A stretch of 64,000 nt of DNA from Litoribrevibacter albus (lineage in GTDB: Bacteria > Pseudomonadota > Gammaproteobacteria > Pseudomonadales > Litoribrevibacteraceae), in contig NZ_BSNM01000015.1 in assembly GCF_030159995.1 (NCBI RefSeq), forward strand, positions 310,001 through 374,000, written 5' to 3'. Position 1 is the stretch's first letter. The number at the start of each line of letters is the position of its first letter. Under the pieces are notes generated by a model. That model was not told where the DNA came from. It did no database searches and saw only the letters and a program-made list of their open reading frames with translations. The position numbers were made by a program, and so were the translations under genes. Positions 17,646-27,433 of the stretch are shown piece by piece.

Positions 17646-20600
17646 CTAGTTATCGTAAGACAGAACAGGGGATAACCAGCGCTCTAGTTCTTCCAAAGAC
17701 ATGTCTTTACGTTGAGCTAATGATTCCACCTGATCCTTAGCGATTTTGCCTGTGCCAAAGTATCTGCTCTCAGGGTGAGAGAAATACCAACCGCTCACAG
17801 AAGCCGCCGGGTACATTGCAAAGTGTTCAGTAAGCGTAACGCCAGTATTGGCTTCCGCATCTAGCAGTTTGAATAACGTTGCTTTTTCTGTGTGGTCAGG
17901 GCATGCAGGATAACCCGGTGCAGGGCGAATACCTTGATAACGCTCTTTGATCAGGTCTTCATTCGAAAACTCTTCGTCAACGGCATAGCCCCAAAGTTCT
18001 TGGCGAACATGACGATGCATATGTTCAGCGAAGGATTCAGCAAGGCGGTCAGCCAAGGCTTTCACCATAATCGAGTTGTAATCGTCGTGTTTATCTTCGT
18101 AGGATTTCGCTAGCTCTTCTGCGCCGATACCTGCTGTAGTCACAAAACCGCCAATGTAGTCGTGTTTGCCAGACGATTTCGGTGCGACAAAGTCTGCCAG
18201 ACTCTGGTTTGCTTTGCCTTCAGGGCGTCGGTTCTGCTGACGGATGTGATGTAGGGTCGCCTGGATGTCTCCGTTATCGTCGTAGACTTCAATGTCATCG
18301 GCATTGACCTGATTTGCATTCCAGAAACCAACGACCGCACGTGCTTTGATTAACTTATTATCAACAATGTGCTTCAACATCTTTTTAGCATCATTGTAGA
18401 GGTTGGTTGCGGCTTCACCGACGACTTCATCATTGAGGATTTTCGGGAATTTGCCTGCAAGATCCCATGAAATGAAGAAAGGTGTCCAGTCAATGGTTTC
18501 AACCAGCTCCTCAAGAGGGAAGTCTTCAAACACTTTTACGCCGGTAAAGCTTGGAGCTGGTGGTGTGTAGCTTTCCCAGTCAATTGGCGTCGCATTGGCA
18601 ATTGCTTGCTCATACGTTAAATCCGCTTGTTTTGGTTTACGCTTCGCATTGCGTTCACGAACTTGCTGGTACTCTTCGCGAGTGTTCTGTACGAAGTTGT
18701 CACGTAAATCGTCACTTAGTAGTGCAGTTGCTACCCCAACACTTCGGGACGCATCGGCCACATAGCAGGCCAAATTACGGGTATAGTTCTGCTCGATCTT
18801 AACAGCGGTGTGGGCTTTAGACGTGGTGGCACCACCAATTAATAGTGGGATATCAAAGCCTTGACGTTCCATTTCTTTAGCAACGTGAACCATTTCATCC
18901 AGTGACGGTGTAATCAAGCCGCTCAAGCCAATAATGTCTGCGTTGTGTTCTTTCGCTGCTTTCAGAATGGTTTCGCAAGGCACCATTACGCCGAGATCCA
19001 CAACTTCATAGTTATTACATTGAAGAACAACGCCAACGATGTTTTTACCGATGTCGTGAACGTCGCCTTTCACCGTAGCCATGATGATCTTGCCTTTGGT
19101 TTCGGCTTTATCACCTTTTTCTTCTTCAATGAATGGGATCAGGTGAGCAACGGCTTGCTTCATTACTCGGGCACTTTTCACAACCTGAGGCAGGAACATT
19201 TTTCCTTCGCCGAATAAGTCTCCTACGACGTTCATGCCGTCCATCAGTGGGCCTTCAATCACATGGATTGGACGAGCTGCTTTTTGGCGTGCTTCTTCTG
19301 TATCCTCAAGAATGTAGGTGGTTAGACCTTTTACCAGTGCGTGCTCGATACGCTTTTCTACGGGTTGTTCACGCCAGCTCAGGTCTTCCTGCTGCTGCTT
19401 AACACCATCGCCTTTGTACTGATCGGCAATTTCAAGCAGACGGTCTGTGCTGTCTTCGCGACGATTCAGAATGACGTCTTCAACGCGTTCACGCAGTTCT
19501 TCAGGAATTTCAGCGTAAACTTCCAACTGACCCGCGTTTACGATCCCCATGCTCAAACCTTTCTGAATGGCGTGATAGAGGAATACGGCGTGGATCGCTT
19601 CTCGGACCGGGTTGTTGCCCCGGAATGAGAACGAAACGTTACTCACACCACCAGAAATCTTGGCATATGGTAGGTTTTTCTTGATGAAATCACAGGCGTT
19701 AATGAAATCAACAGCGTAGTTATTGTGCTCTTCAATACCGGTAGCAACCGCAAAGATGTTCGGATCGAAGATGATGTCTTCTGGGTTGAAACCTACTTCA
19801 TTCACCAGAATGTCGTAAGATTTTTGACAGATTTCATTCTTACGGGCTTCAGTGTCCGCCTGACCTACTTCATCAAAGGCCATGACGACAACGGCAGCGC
19901 CATAACGCATACACAGCTTGGCGTGCTCTTTAAAGGCATCAACACCTTCTTTCATGCTGATGGAGTTAACGACACATTTACCTTGCACGCACTTTAGACC
20001 AGCTTCAATGATGTCCCACTTCGAGGAGTCAATCATGATTGGCACACGAGAAATGTCCGGCTCAGATGCGATTAGGTTTAAGAAGTGAATCATGGCCTCT
20101 TTTGATTCCAACATGCCTTCGTCCATGTTGATATCAATAATTTGAGCGCCGGCTTCTACCTGTTGACGGGCAACTTCTAACGCCTCATCGAACTTCTCTT
20201 CAACAATTAAGCGTTTGAATCGGGCAGAGCCTGTTACGTTGGTACGTTCACCCACGTTCACGAACAAAGAATCTTCAGTGATGTTGAATGGTTCAAGACC
20301 GCTCAGGCGACAAGCTTTAGGAATCTCTGGAATGACACGAGGTTTAAGACCTTGCACTTTTTCTGCAATGGCTTTGATGTGTGCAGGGCTGGTTCCGCAG
20401 CAGCCACCGACGATATTCACCAAACCGCTTGAAGCAAATTCTGCCACGATGTTACCGGTTTCTTCTGGTGTTTCATCGTACTCACCAAACTCGTTTGGTA
20501 GACCGGCGTTCGGGTGAGCACTCACTAGACAGTTGGCTTTATATGCTAATTCTTCAACGTATGGGCGAAGCTCTTCACCACCCAATGCACAGTTAAAACC

Positions 20601-21338
20601 AATACTTAACGGCTTAGCATGGGCCAATGAGTTATAGAAGGCTTCTGCCGTTTGGCCTGACAGGGTACGACCACTGGCGTCAGTGATGGTCCCGGAAATC
20701 ATGATAGGTAATTCGAAACCGAGCTCTTCAAATACTTCCTGAACAGCAAAGACCGCTGCTTTAGCATTTAACGTATCAAAAATGGTTTCGATCAGGATGA
20801 TATCGGAGCCGCCTTCAATAAGCCCTTTGGTGGCTTCAATGTAATTCTCGACCAACTCATCAAAGGTGATATTACGTTTTGACGGGTCATTAACATCAGG
20901 TGAAATAGACGCTGTTCGACTGGTCGGGCCTAAAACACCGGCAACAAATCTTGGTTTATCAGGCGTTTGTGTGGTGAATTTATCCGCAGCAGCTCGGGCA
21001 ACTTTGGCACTTTCTACGTTAAGTTCATACGCGAATTCCTGCATGTCATAGTCTGCTTGAGAGATTCGCGTTGAGTTAAAGGTATTCGTTTCAAGAATGT
21101 CTGTGCCAGAAGATAAATAAGCTTCATGAATGTCTTGAAGAATTTGAGGTTGGCTGATAGCCAAAAGGTCATTGTTGCCTTTCACTTCAGTATGAAAGTC
21201 GGAAAAGCGTTCGCCCCGGTAATCACTTTCTTCAAGCTTATAGCTTTGAATCATGGTGCCCATTGCACCGTCCAGAACCAGGATGCGTTGTTCTAATTCT
21301 TGTTTTAATCGCTCAATTCGTTGTTGTCTGGTTTCCAT
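17646..21338 (-). CDS. metH: Cobalamin-dependent methionine synthase
   Basis: Transfers a methyl group from methyltetrahydrofolate through cobalamin to homocysteine, making methionine. The 1230 residues contain all four modules: homocysteine domain (about 1-325, zinc cysteines NCALG and GGCCGTSP), pterin domain (about 350-620, [11 protein letters not shown]), cobalamin domain (about 650-900, the base-off motif [10 protein letters not shown] and the downstream [13 protein letters not shown]), and activation domain (about 930-1230, [12 protein letters not shown]). Full length compared with E. coli MetH. The leader is over 350 bases and contains a strong hairpin, listed separately; no B12 riboswitch core was found. 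Confidence 0.97.
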   Translation of the reverse strand: METRQQRIERLKQELEQRILVLDGAMGTMIQSYKLEESDYRGERFSDFHTEVKGNNDLLAISQPQILQDIHEAYLSSGTDILETNTFNSTRISQADYDMQEFAYELNVESAKVARAAADKFTTQTPDKPRFVAGVLGPTSRTASISPDVNDPSKRNITFDELVENYIEATKGLIEGGSDIILIETIFDTLNAKAAVFAVQEVFEELGFELPIMISGTITDASGRTLSGQTAEAFYNSLAHAKPLSIGFNCALGGEELRPYVEELAYKANCLVSAHPNAGLPNEFGEYDETPEETGNIVAEFASSGLVNIVGGCCGTSPAHIKAIAEKVQGLKPRVIPEIPKACRLSGLEPFNITEDSLFVNVGERTNVTGSARFKRLIVEEKFDEALEVARQQVEAGAQIIDINMDEGMLESKEAMIHFLNLIASEPDISRVPIMIDSSKWDIIEAGLKCVQGKCVVNSISMKEGVDAFKEHAKLCMRYGAAVVVMAFDEVGQADTEARKNEICQKSYDILVNEVGFNPEDIIFDPNIFAVATGIEEHNNYAVDFINACDFIKKNLPYAKISGGVSNVSFSFRGNNPVREAIHAVFLYHAIQKGLSMGIVNAGQLEVYAEIPEELRERVEDVILNRREDSTDRLLEIADQYKGDGVKQQQEDLSWREQPVEKRIEHALVKGLTTYILEDTEEARQKAARPIHVIEGPLMDGMNVVGDLFGEGKMFLPQVVKSARVMKQAVAHLIPFIEEEKGDKAETKGKIIMATVKGDVHDIGKNIVGVVLQCNNYEVVDLGVMVPCETILKAAKEHNADIIGLSGLITPSLDEMVHVAKEMERQGFDIPLLIGGATTSKAHTAVKIEQNYTRNLACYVADASRSVGVATALLSDDLRDNFVQNTREEYQQVRERNAKRKPKQADLTYEQAIANATPIDWESYTPPAPSFTGVKVFEDFPLEELVETIDWTPFFISWDLAGKFPKILNDEVVGEAATNLYNDAKKMLKHIVDNKLIKARAVVGFWNANQVNADDIEVYDDNGDIQATLHHIRQQNRRPEGKANQSLADFVAPKSSGKHDYIGGFVTTAGIGAEELAKSYEDKHDDYNSIMVKALADRLAESFAEHMHRHVRQELWGYAVDEEFSNEDLIKERYQGIRPAPGYPACPDHTEKATLFKLLDAEANTGVTLTEHFAMYPAASVSGWYFSHPESRYFGTGKIAKDQVESLAQRKDMSLEELERWLSPVLSYDN

Positions 21339-21491
21339 GGATTACCGCCAATTCTGATACTAGATGACTGATGAAACTGCAAATTAATGACTGTTTTTAG
21401 GCACTCGTTCTTTATTTACTTGTGCTATTTCTGCAATGGTCACTGCACTCATCAGGGTAACTTAAATCGCTTTACGAACTTATCTGCCCGG

Positions 21492-21515
21492 AGCCACACT
21501 TAAGTGAGTGTGGCT
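21492..21515 (-). promoter_or_regulatory. Nine-base-pair hairpin in the metH upstream region
   Basis: AGCCACACT and AGTGTGGCT form a perfect inverted repeat around a six-base loop, about 155 bases before the metH ATG in the 410-base gap shared with nfuA. Neither strand has a T run after it, so it is not an ordinary terminator. It could be an RNA leader structure or a protein-binding palindrome. Confidence 0.5.
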
Positions 21516-21748
21516 GAGTAAGACCAAAAGGCCGGTCATTCTAGCAGAGCTTCTTTCTTATTTCATGTAGCTAGTTTTCGTATTCTGTTAGTGATTTAAA
21601 AAGTTGAGTCTGGCGTTAGATCCTCTTAGAAACCGGTAGCTGGTACTTGACTAAAAAGCTATACTATTTGAAGAAATCCAAAGTTCGAGTACAATGCCGG
21701 CCAAATTAAAGCCATTGGCAACGTACTTGTGACAAGCAAAGGCACTAT

Positions 21749-22357
21749 ATGACTCAATACGAAGACATTGATCACAACATCACCATCACTGATGGAGCAA
21801 GAGAATACTTAGGCGAATTGGTCGCTAAGCAGAATTCACCAGGTATGGGCGTTCGAATGTATGTGACTCAACCTGGGACAAAAAATGCAGAGACTTGTTT
21901 AGCCTACTGCAAACCGGACGAGATTATAGAGTCTGATTTGGTGTCGGATTATATTGATTTTCGTTTGTACGTTGAGCGCCAGAGTGTGCCGTATCTGGAC
22001 GAAGCTGTTGTTGATTTTGCCAAGGACAAGTTGGGTGGTCAGCTGACGATTAAAGCGCCTAACGCAAAAATGCCAAAAGTTGACGAAAACAGCCCGCTTC
22101 AGGATCGTATCAACTACTTATTGATGACAGAAGTGAACCCGGGATTGGCTGCTCACGGTGGTGAAGTGAGTTTGGTTGAAGTCACCGAAGATATGATTGC
22201 TGTTCTACGTTTTGGTGGTGGATGCCAAGGTTGTAGTGCGGTAGATGTTACCTTAAAGAATGGTGTAGAAACTCGTTTGCTAGAGGTGATCACTGAGCTG
22301 AAAGGTGTTCGTGACGTAACAGATCATACTGTCACAGAGAATGCTTATTATCAGTAA
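21749..22357 (+). CDS. nfuA: Fe-S cluster biogenesis protein NfuA
   Basis: Carrier that accepts [4Fe-4S] clusters and delivers them to target enzymes. The N-terminal half (about residues 1-100) is a degenerate A-type carrier domain; the C-terminal Nfu domain holds the cluster-binding pair Cys159 and Cys162 in [15 protein letters not shown], preceded by the conserved [12 protein letters not shown]. 202 residues, close to E. coli NfuA. A -10-like TATACT lies near 21661, about 80 bases upstream, but its -35 is weak. Divergent from metH, as in Pseudomonas from memory. A terminator follows. Confidence 0.95.
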   Translation: MTQYEDIDHNITITDGAREYLGELVAKQNSPGMGVRMYVTQPGTKNAETCLAYCKPDEIIESDLVSDYIDFRLYVERQSVPYLDEAVVDFAKDKLGGQLTIKAPNAKMPKVDENSPLQDRINYLLMTEVNPGLAAHGGEVSLVEVTEDMIAVLRFGGGCQGCSAVDVTLKNGVETRLLEVITELKGVRDVTDHTVTENAYYQ

Positions 22358-22405
22358 GTCTCATATCCGCAAGCCTATTATAAGTAAGTAATAGCTTTGC
22401 GATCT

Positions 22406-22437
22406 AAAAAAGCCCGGTAGATTAACCGGGCTTTTTT
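22406..22437. terminator. Intrinsic terminator after nfuA
   Basis: AGCCCGGT and ACCGGGCT pair around a six-base loop, with six flanking A and six T residues; it can serve the nfuA transcript and also the convergent small gene. Confidence 0.93.
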
Positions 22438-22511
22438 GTGTGTGACATATTTCTTGTGTGATGTACCTTCTATTGCTTTTGGATCATCATTGAAAGAGGC
22501 GGGCTGTTGGC

Positions 22512-22838
22512 TCACAACTCGTTCAAAGATGAGCGAAAATCATCGCTTGCGCCATAAGCTTCAAGAATAGATATTTCTCTCAGTAATTGATTTGGATCGA
22601 TAGCAATCGAATCTTGATGTAGATGACTCATGCCTATACTGGCTCCGGAAAAATCCCAATCGATCAGGAAGCCCAAGGTCGCAGGATTTTTTAAAAAACG
22701 GCCCATCTTGGGGCCATAGCGGCCTTCAAGAATGATAACGGTTCGCTTTTTTAATGGGGCAAGGCTTTCGAATATGGCACACCATTTCGCAATTTCTTGC
22801 TGATGGGAGTCGTGTGTCGTAGCAAAAGAATGCACCAT
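22512..22838 (-). CDS. Hypothetical protein, 108 residues
   Basis: A small soluble protein that I do not recognise. On the minus strand GGAGG lies about eight bases before the ATG, a strong start signal. The sequence has a hydrophobic strand TVIILEG, a basic patch YGPKMGRFLKNP, another strand LGFLIDWDFS, and an acidic helical end. No signal peptide, membrane segment or metal motif is seen. It is isolated between the nfuA terminator and truC, which points the other way. Confidence 0.65.
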   Translation of the reverse strand: MVHSFATTHDSHQQEIAKWCAIFESLAPLKKRTVIILEGRYGPKMGRFLKNPATLGFLIDWDFSGASIGMSHLHQDSIAIDPNQLLREISILEAYGASDDFRSSLNEL

Positions 22839-23052
22839 AGATTAGCCTCCGATGAATTGAAATGTGACATAGTGTCTTTTAATTTTAGTTGGAGATCTCA
22901 GGGTGTTCTTATTTGTGCTTTTATTTGCAGTTTGTTTCAGATGGGCGGTTGAAAAATAAGATAGAACTTGACGGAAGTCTCACTGTTGATGAGGCTTGGG
23001 TAAATTTTGATGGGGATGAATCCATTGTTGATGTTGGAAGGTTGGTAAGTTC

Positions 23053-23802
23053 ATGTGTTCTGAATTAGCCATTTTGTATCAAGACGAATATTTAGTTGTA
23101 GTCAATAAGCCAGCAGGAATGTTGGTTCATCGAGGTGAGCGAGACAGTGAAAATCGCCCAATTCTTTTGCAAACATTAAGAGAGCAATTGGGGCAGCGAG
23201 TTTATCCTGTTCATCGCTTGGATCGAATGACGTCTGGTGCAATTACTTTGGCTTTGAATTCTGAAACGGCCAGTCTAATGGTTGAGCAGTGGCGGGTTCG
23301 AACGGTGGAAAAACGTTATTTAGCAGTCGTCAGGGGGTACATGCCGGATGAAGTGCACCTTGATTATGCAATGGCTCCACCCATAGATAAGTTCAAAAAG
23401 AACCCCAAGCCCAAGCCTGTACAGGAGGCCATCACCGATTTTTACTGCCTCGGGCAAGTTGAAATACCCGTCGAGATTGATAAGTACCCTCAATCCAGAT
23501 ATTCCTTGATCGAAGCACTGCCAAAGACGGGAAGGAAACATCAGATTCGACGTCATTTGAAGCACTTGAGCCATCCTATCATCGGTGATACCCGTTATGG
23601 AAAGGGTAAGCATACGCAATATTTCAGAGATCATATGGCCTGCAACCAGATGTTGTTGCATGCTTGGCAATTGTCTTTTCAACACCCATATTCAAAGCAA
23701 ACCTTATCACTGACAGCTCCGTTGAATCATACATGGTGGTCGATCGTGCAAACCTTTGGTTGGACTGAGGTGATTCCTCAAGCGTTAGTGGGCCATAGAT
23801 GA
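23053..23802 (+). CDS. truC: tRNA pseudouridine(65) synthase TruC
   Basis: Isomerises U65 of certain tRNAs to pseudouridine. The RluA-family catalytic motif HRLDRMTSG contains Asp57; ILYQDEYLVVVNKPAGMLVHR precedes it and EALPKTGRKHQIRRHLKHLSHPIIGDTRYG follows (quoted in parts: PKTGRKHQIRRH, HPIIGDTRYG). The ending with a conserved FGW matches E. coli TruC rather than RluC or RluD, and there is no S4 domain. 249 residues is the TruC size. In E. coli the gene follows yqcC; no yqcC is recognisable here. Confidence 0.9.
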   Translation: MCSELAILYQDEYLVVVNKPAGMLVHRGERDSENRPILLQTLREQLGQRVYPVHRLDRMTSGAITLALNSETASLMVEQWRVRTVEKRYLAVVRGYMPDEVHLDYAMAPPIDKFKKNPKPKPVQEAITDFYCLGQVEIPVEIDKYPQSRYSLIEALPKTGRKHQIRRHLKHLSHPIIGDTRYGKGKHTQYFRDHMACNQMLLHAWQLSFQHPYSKQTLSLTAPLNHTWWSIVQTFGWTEVIPQALVGHR

Positions 23803-23940
23803 CGTTGTCTGGGTTCTGAGGATGGGGAATCTGTTTCTGGATATTCGGTCAGGATTGTCTATTCTCAGACACTAATGGGCATGAAAATTGATCTTACCGA
23901 TTTGATTGCCACATTCTTATTACGCGGTGAGGATTGATCT

Positions 23941-24954
23941 ATGTTGCTTAATTACATAGAGGGACTCAATTCGAAAGTAATGAGAAGGAACTCTGAGAAA
24001 ATTTCTGACACCCCTGTGAACTTGAGTGAATTAAAATGCTCCGAGTTTCATGGATATTCAGTGACTGAACGGCATGTCAGTTCAAACGGGTTGTCCTTTT
24101 TTGTTCGCGACTATGGTCGAACGTCTGATCCCGCAGTCTTACTTGTTATGGGGCTGGCTTGTCAATTGACTGTCTGGCCTCCTGATCTGATTAAGGAATT
24201 ACTGGGTCACGGTTACCGGGTTATTTGCTTTGATAACCGAGATGTTGGTTTATCCTCCAAAATTAATGGGCAACTTCGTGTAAACACCATAAAAGCCTTT
24301 GCTTGCCATCGGGTGGGTTTTCCTGTCCGAACGAATTACAACCTTTACGATATGGCAAAAGATGTTCATGGTTTGATTGAAAACCTGGAGTTGAAACAGG
24401 TTCATTTGGTTGGTGTTTCTATGGGGGGAATGGTGGCTCAGATAGTGGCGGCATGTTATCCGCAGAGAGTGGCCAGCTTAACTGCCATCATGACGTCTAC
24501 GAATAGCCCTTTGTTGCCATTACCTGATATAGGCTTGATTATTCGATTGAGCGGTGCCGGAAGTGGTGGGCACGATCTTGATTCAGTTAAACGCCGTGTT
24601 ATTGCCTTTTGGAAAGCAGTTCAAAGCCCAGCGTATCCCAAACCGATAGATGAAATCGAGTTCATGATAGAACGTGATTATCAGCGTAATTATTGCCCTG
24701 GCGGTATTATTCGCCAAACGCAGGCGATCTTATCTACTCGTGCTATCACTTCACTTATAAGACGAATTGGGGTTCCGACCCAGGTGATTCATGGTGATGC
24801 AGATCCTCTTATTAAATTGTCTGGAGGGCGAGCTGTAGCGGACGCTATTCCTGATGCAAGGCTGGCTATCTTATCTGGTATGGGGCACGACTTGCCTGAC
24901 CCTTTGTTGCCTCAAATTGCAGATTTGATCCATAGGAATGCGATCCAGACCTAG
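23941..24954 (+). CDS. Alpha/beta hydrolase
   Basis: 337-residue hydrolase of the alpha/beta fold, substrate unknown. The nucleophile elbow GVSMGG gives Ser160; the acid is probably in HGDADPLI and the histidine is in SGMGHDLPDP near the C-terminus. The oxyanion-loop region reads VMGLACQ. The first 40 residues are polar and unlike the fold, so translation may begin at an internal Met such as residue 14. No signal peptide, so cytoplasmic. Similar proteins include esterases and lipolytic enzymes; I cannot choose between them. Confidence 0.85.
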   Translation: MLLNYIEGLNSKVMRRNSEKISDTPVNLSELKCSEFHGYSVTERHVSSNGLSFFVRDYGRTSDPAVLLVMGLACQLTVWPPDLIKELLGHGYRVICFDNRDVGLSSKINGQLRVNTIKAFACHRVGFPVRTNYNLYDMAKDVHGLIENLELKQVHLVGVSMGGMVAQIVAACYPQRVASLTAIMTSTNSPLLPLPDIGLIIRLSGAGSGGHDLDSVKRRVIAFWKAVQSPAYPKPIDEIEFMIERDYQRNYCPGGIIRQTQAILSTRAITSLIRRIGVPTQVIHGDADPLIKLSGGRAVADAIPDARLAILSGMGHDLPDPLLPQIADLIHRNAIQT

Positions 24955-25080
24955 AGCCCTGTGTATTTTTAATCCCATGCTGAGCTCGTCTGTGTTATAA
25001 CCAAAAAAAGATTACACCGATTTTTCCCGAGGAAACTGTGTAATTCTATTTGGTTGATGCATGAAAGATAAGGAAGATAC

Positions 25081-25716
25081 ATGATTAAAGTGTATGGGTA
25101 TCCAAAGACCAGAGCGTTACGTGTCACCTGGTTGTTGGAAGAGCTTGAACTGGATTACGAATATCACTTAATTAACTTTGCCAAAGGTGAGTCACAATCA
25201 CCTGAATTTCTTGCAATCAATCCGGCCGGTAAAGTGCCTGCATTAGAAATAGACGGGCAAGTTATCTTTGAATCCGGTGCGATTGTTACCTTTCTTGCAG
25301 ATAAGTATGCTTCGGGTAAATTAATTCCTAATGCTGGAACCGTTGAGCGGGCTCGTCATGATCAATGGAGTTATTTTGTTCTAACCGAGTTAGAACAACC
25401 GTTGTGGACGATGGGCAAACATAAGTTTGCAATCCCAAAAGAGTATCGTGTGGCTGAGGTATTACCTACAGCAGCCTGGGAATTTCAGCGCGCTTTGACA
25501 GTCTTAAGCAAAGGCCTGGGAGACAAAGAGTATATTCTTGGTGATTCTTTCTCAGTTGCTGATTTGTTGATTGCACAAACGTTGCGTTGGGGGTTGAGCT
25601 TCAAGCAAGCCATTGAACAACCTAATTTGATTGATTATCTCAATCGTATGGAATCGCGAAGTGCCCGATCACTGGCAGATCAGCGGGAAACTCAAGCGTT
25701 GGCTGAGCAAGGATAA
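25081..25716 (+). CDS. Glutathione S-transferase family protein
   Basis: 211 residues with an N-terminal thioredoxin-like domain (1-80) and C-terminal all-helical domain. The glutathione-site features are NPAGKVPAL with the cis-proline and FESGAIVTFLADKY, where Glu and Ser contact the gamma-glutamyl group. The N-terminal active-site region VYGYPKTRALRVTWLLEEL suggests a Ser/Thr- or Tyr-assisted class. Substrates are not predictable. AAGGAAGAT precedes the ATG. It lies 26 bases before the cytochrome lipoprotein gene and may be co-transcribed. Confidence 0.9.
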   Translation: MIKVYGYPKTRALRVTWLLEELELDYEYHLINFAKGESQSPEFLAINPAGKVPALEIDGQVIFESGAIVTFLADKYASGKLIPNAGTVERARHDQWSYFVLTELEQPLWTMGKHKFAIPKEYRVAEVLPTAAWEFQRALTVLSKGLGDKEYILGDSFSVADLLIAQTLRWGLSFKQAIEQPNLIDYLNRMESRSARSLADQRETQALAEQG

Positions 25717-25742
25717 TTGATAATCTACCCCAAGGATGGGCA

Positions 25743-26081
25743 ATGAAATCATTTCTTATCTTCTTCTTTTCTGGCGTGTTCATATCGATGTTGTTATCGG
25801 GGTGTAGTAAGCCCGATGACGAGATGAATGGCAAAGAACTCTACGAAAGCTATTGTGCAAAGTGCCACAAGTCTTCAGGTAAAGGAAATTTCCTCTTAGG
25901 GGTACCTGATAATCGGGGCACGAATTTGTCTTACTGGGAAATCAAAGTAATGATTACCCGAGGGTCGGAAAATCATAAAAAGATGCGTAAGTTTAAACAT
26001 CTGACTGATACCCAGGCAGGCTTAATAGCAGCGTATGTTATGTCGTTAAAGAAATCGGGCAAATCTGGCGCTGCAAAGTAG
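25743..26081 (+). CDS. Single-heme cytochrome c lipoprotein
   Basis: 112 residues beginning with a lipoprotein signal ending MLLSGC (Cys21), so it is expected to be membrane-anchored in the periplasm. One covalent heme motif is present, CAKCH (Cys38, Cys41, His42), and a Met within HKKMRKFKHL is a candidate sixth ligand. The C-terminal helix GLIAAYVMSLK is typical of class I cytochrome c folds. It probably shuttles electrons, partner unknown. The distance to the diheme cytochrome gene downstream is about 4.5 kb, so a link between them is only a possibility. Confidence 0.88.
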   Translation: MKSFLIFFFSGVFISMLLSGCSKPDDEMNGKELYESYCAKCHKSSGKGNFLLGVPDNRGTNLSYWEIKVMITRGSENHKKMRKFKHLTDTQAGLIAAYVMSLKKSGKSGAAK

Positions 26082-26242
26082 GGTGCTTAAATGTACTGTT
26101 TCAGGTTATAAAACGCACTGTCTTACGTTTTGATACCAAACGGTAGCTATTGGTAACATTGTCAGGCTGGTTAATTTTAGAGTAAAAACGCTATTATCAG
26201 ATGGGCGTTATTGTATTTGTAATCTTTGTGGCATAGAGAATA

Positions 26243-27310
26243 ATGATAAAAATTGCCGATAAGAGACAAGATGTCGCATTCGAACGAGCCCGCAGGAATG
26301 ACTTGTTGAGTTCTGCACTATGTTGGTTTGGCGTCTTATTTCTTACTATCTTTGGACTTAAATCCTACTTTTCGGGCTTGCCGGATTATGGCATAGGTTT
26401 GATGGTGTTTGGCTTGTGCACTGCGTTGATTTGGTTGCAGTTCAAGCTAACCCAGAATTGGCGTGTCTTTCAGAGCATGATTTGTCTGGGTTTTTCGGTG
26501 TTATATCTCTTCTTGCTCTCTTCTGGTGGTCAGGCAAATACCGGGCTGCTTTGGTGTTATACCTATCCGCTTATCGTGTTCTCGCTGTTAGGTACTCGGC
26601 TTGGCACGTTGTTAGTTGGCGTGGTGTTGTTCTTATCTGCCATTATTTTGTTCGTTCCTAATCTGGATTTCGTCACGCATTCCTATTCCCCCGACATTAA
26701 ATACCGCTTCACAGGGTCGATTTTGTTTGTGACGGCCTTGGGTTACTTGATGGAGTTGTCTCGTATGGAGGCTCAAAGAAAAAGTGATCAGGCGAATGAT
26801 GTATTAAAAATGATGGCCCATCGGGACGAATTAACGGGCTTGTATAACCGTCGTGGGATCAAAGAGTGCAACGAGATTGAAGTTTATCTTAATAGCAAGC
26901 CAACGAATGAAATGGCATTGGCCGTTTGTGATGTGGATTTCTTCAAGAAAATTAATGATCAATACGGTCATGATGTGGGCGATGAAGTATTAAAAGTGGT
27001 CGCTGAACGCTTAAAAAACTCCATTCGAGAGACCGATCTTATTGGCCGTTGGGGTGGGGAAGAGTTCATTATCCTTTTCCCAAGTACTTCGCTGGAAGAA
27101 GGCTATCAGCTTATTGAAAGGGTTCGCCAATCTATGGCGGAAACGCACTTTGATATTGCCGGTCAGCGTATTCGCTTGTCATTCAGTACTGGAATAAGCT
27201 CAACCCGATATTATGACAACTGGAATGACCTCATTAAGTCTGCTGATAAACAATTATATAAGGCAAAGTCGGCAGGCCGGAACTGTACTAAGACGACAGA
27301 ACACAGTTAA
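26243..27310 (+). CDS. Membrane-bound diguanylate cyclase
   Basis: Makes cyclic di-GMP. About six hydrophobic segments occupy residues 25-170 and form an uncharacterised sensor region. The GGDEF domain starts near residue 185 (HRDELTGLYNRRG) and has the active-site motif GGEEF at 271-275. An inhibitory RxxD site, Arg262 to Asp265, lies exactly five residues before it, so product feedback is expected. 355 residues. Monocistronic by spacing. The output process is not visible, though the AraC-type regulator gene follows. Confidence 0.93.
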   Translation: MIKIADKRQDVAFERARRNDLLSSALCWFGVLFLTIFGLKSYFSGLPDYGIGLMVFGLCTALIWLQFKLTQNWRVFQSMICLGFSVLYLFLLSSGGQANTGLLWCYTYPLIVFSLLGTRLGTLLVGVVLFLSAIILFVPNLDFVTHSYSPDIKYRFTGSILFVTALGYLMELSRMEAQRKSDQANDVLKMMAHRDELTGLYNRRGIKECNEIEVYLNSKPTNEMALAVCDVDFFKKINDQYGHDVGDEVLKVVAERLKNSIRETDLIGRWGGEEFIILFPSTSLEEGYQLIERVRQSMAETHFDIAGQRIRLSFSTGISSTRYYDNWNDLIKSADKQLYKAKSAGRNCTKTTEHS

Positions 27311-27433
27311 ATACATTATTGATAATTTTATTAAATGGGCAGTTATACTGCCCATTTGTGCTTTCTAGACCTTCAATTTTGGCGTTAGATTAAGCACTAT
27401 TAAGTACTTGATCAGAATAATTGGAGTGGAACA

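Noticed and set aside
19341-19997. Plus-strand frames opposite metH
   Set aside because: Antisense shadows; metH motifs on the minus strand explain the region fully.
21339-21748. Cobalamin riboswitch before metH
   Set aside because: The B12-box-type core was not found on the metH strand.
22949-23068. 39-codon TTG-started frame overlapping the truC start, acidic and protein-like
   Set aside because: No ribosome site, no recognised similarity to YqcC, and it overlaps truC; could be a relic but cannot be supported.
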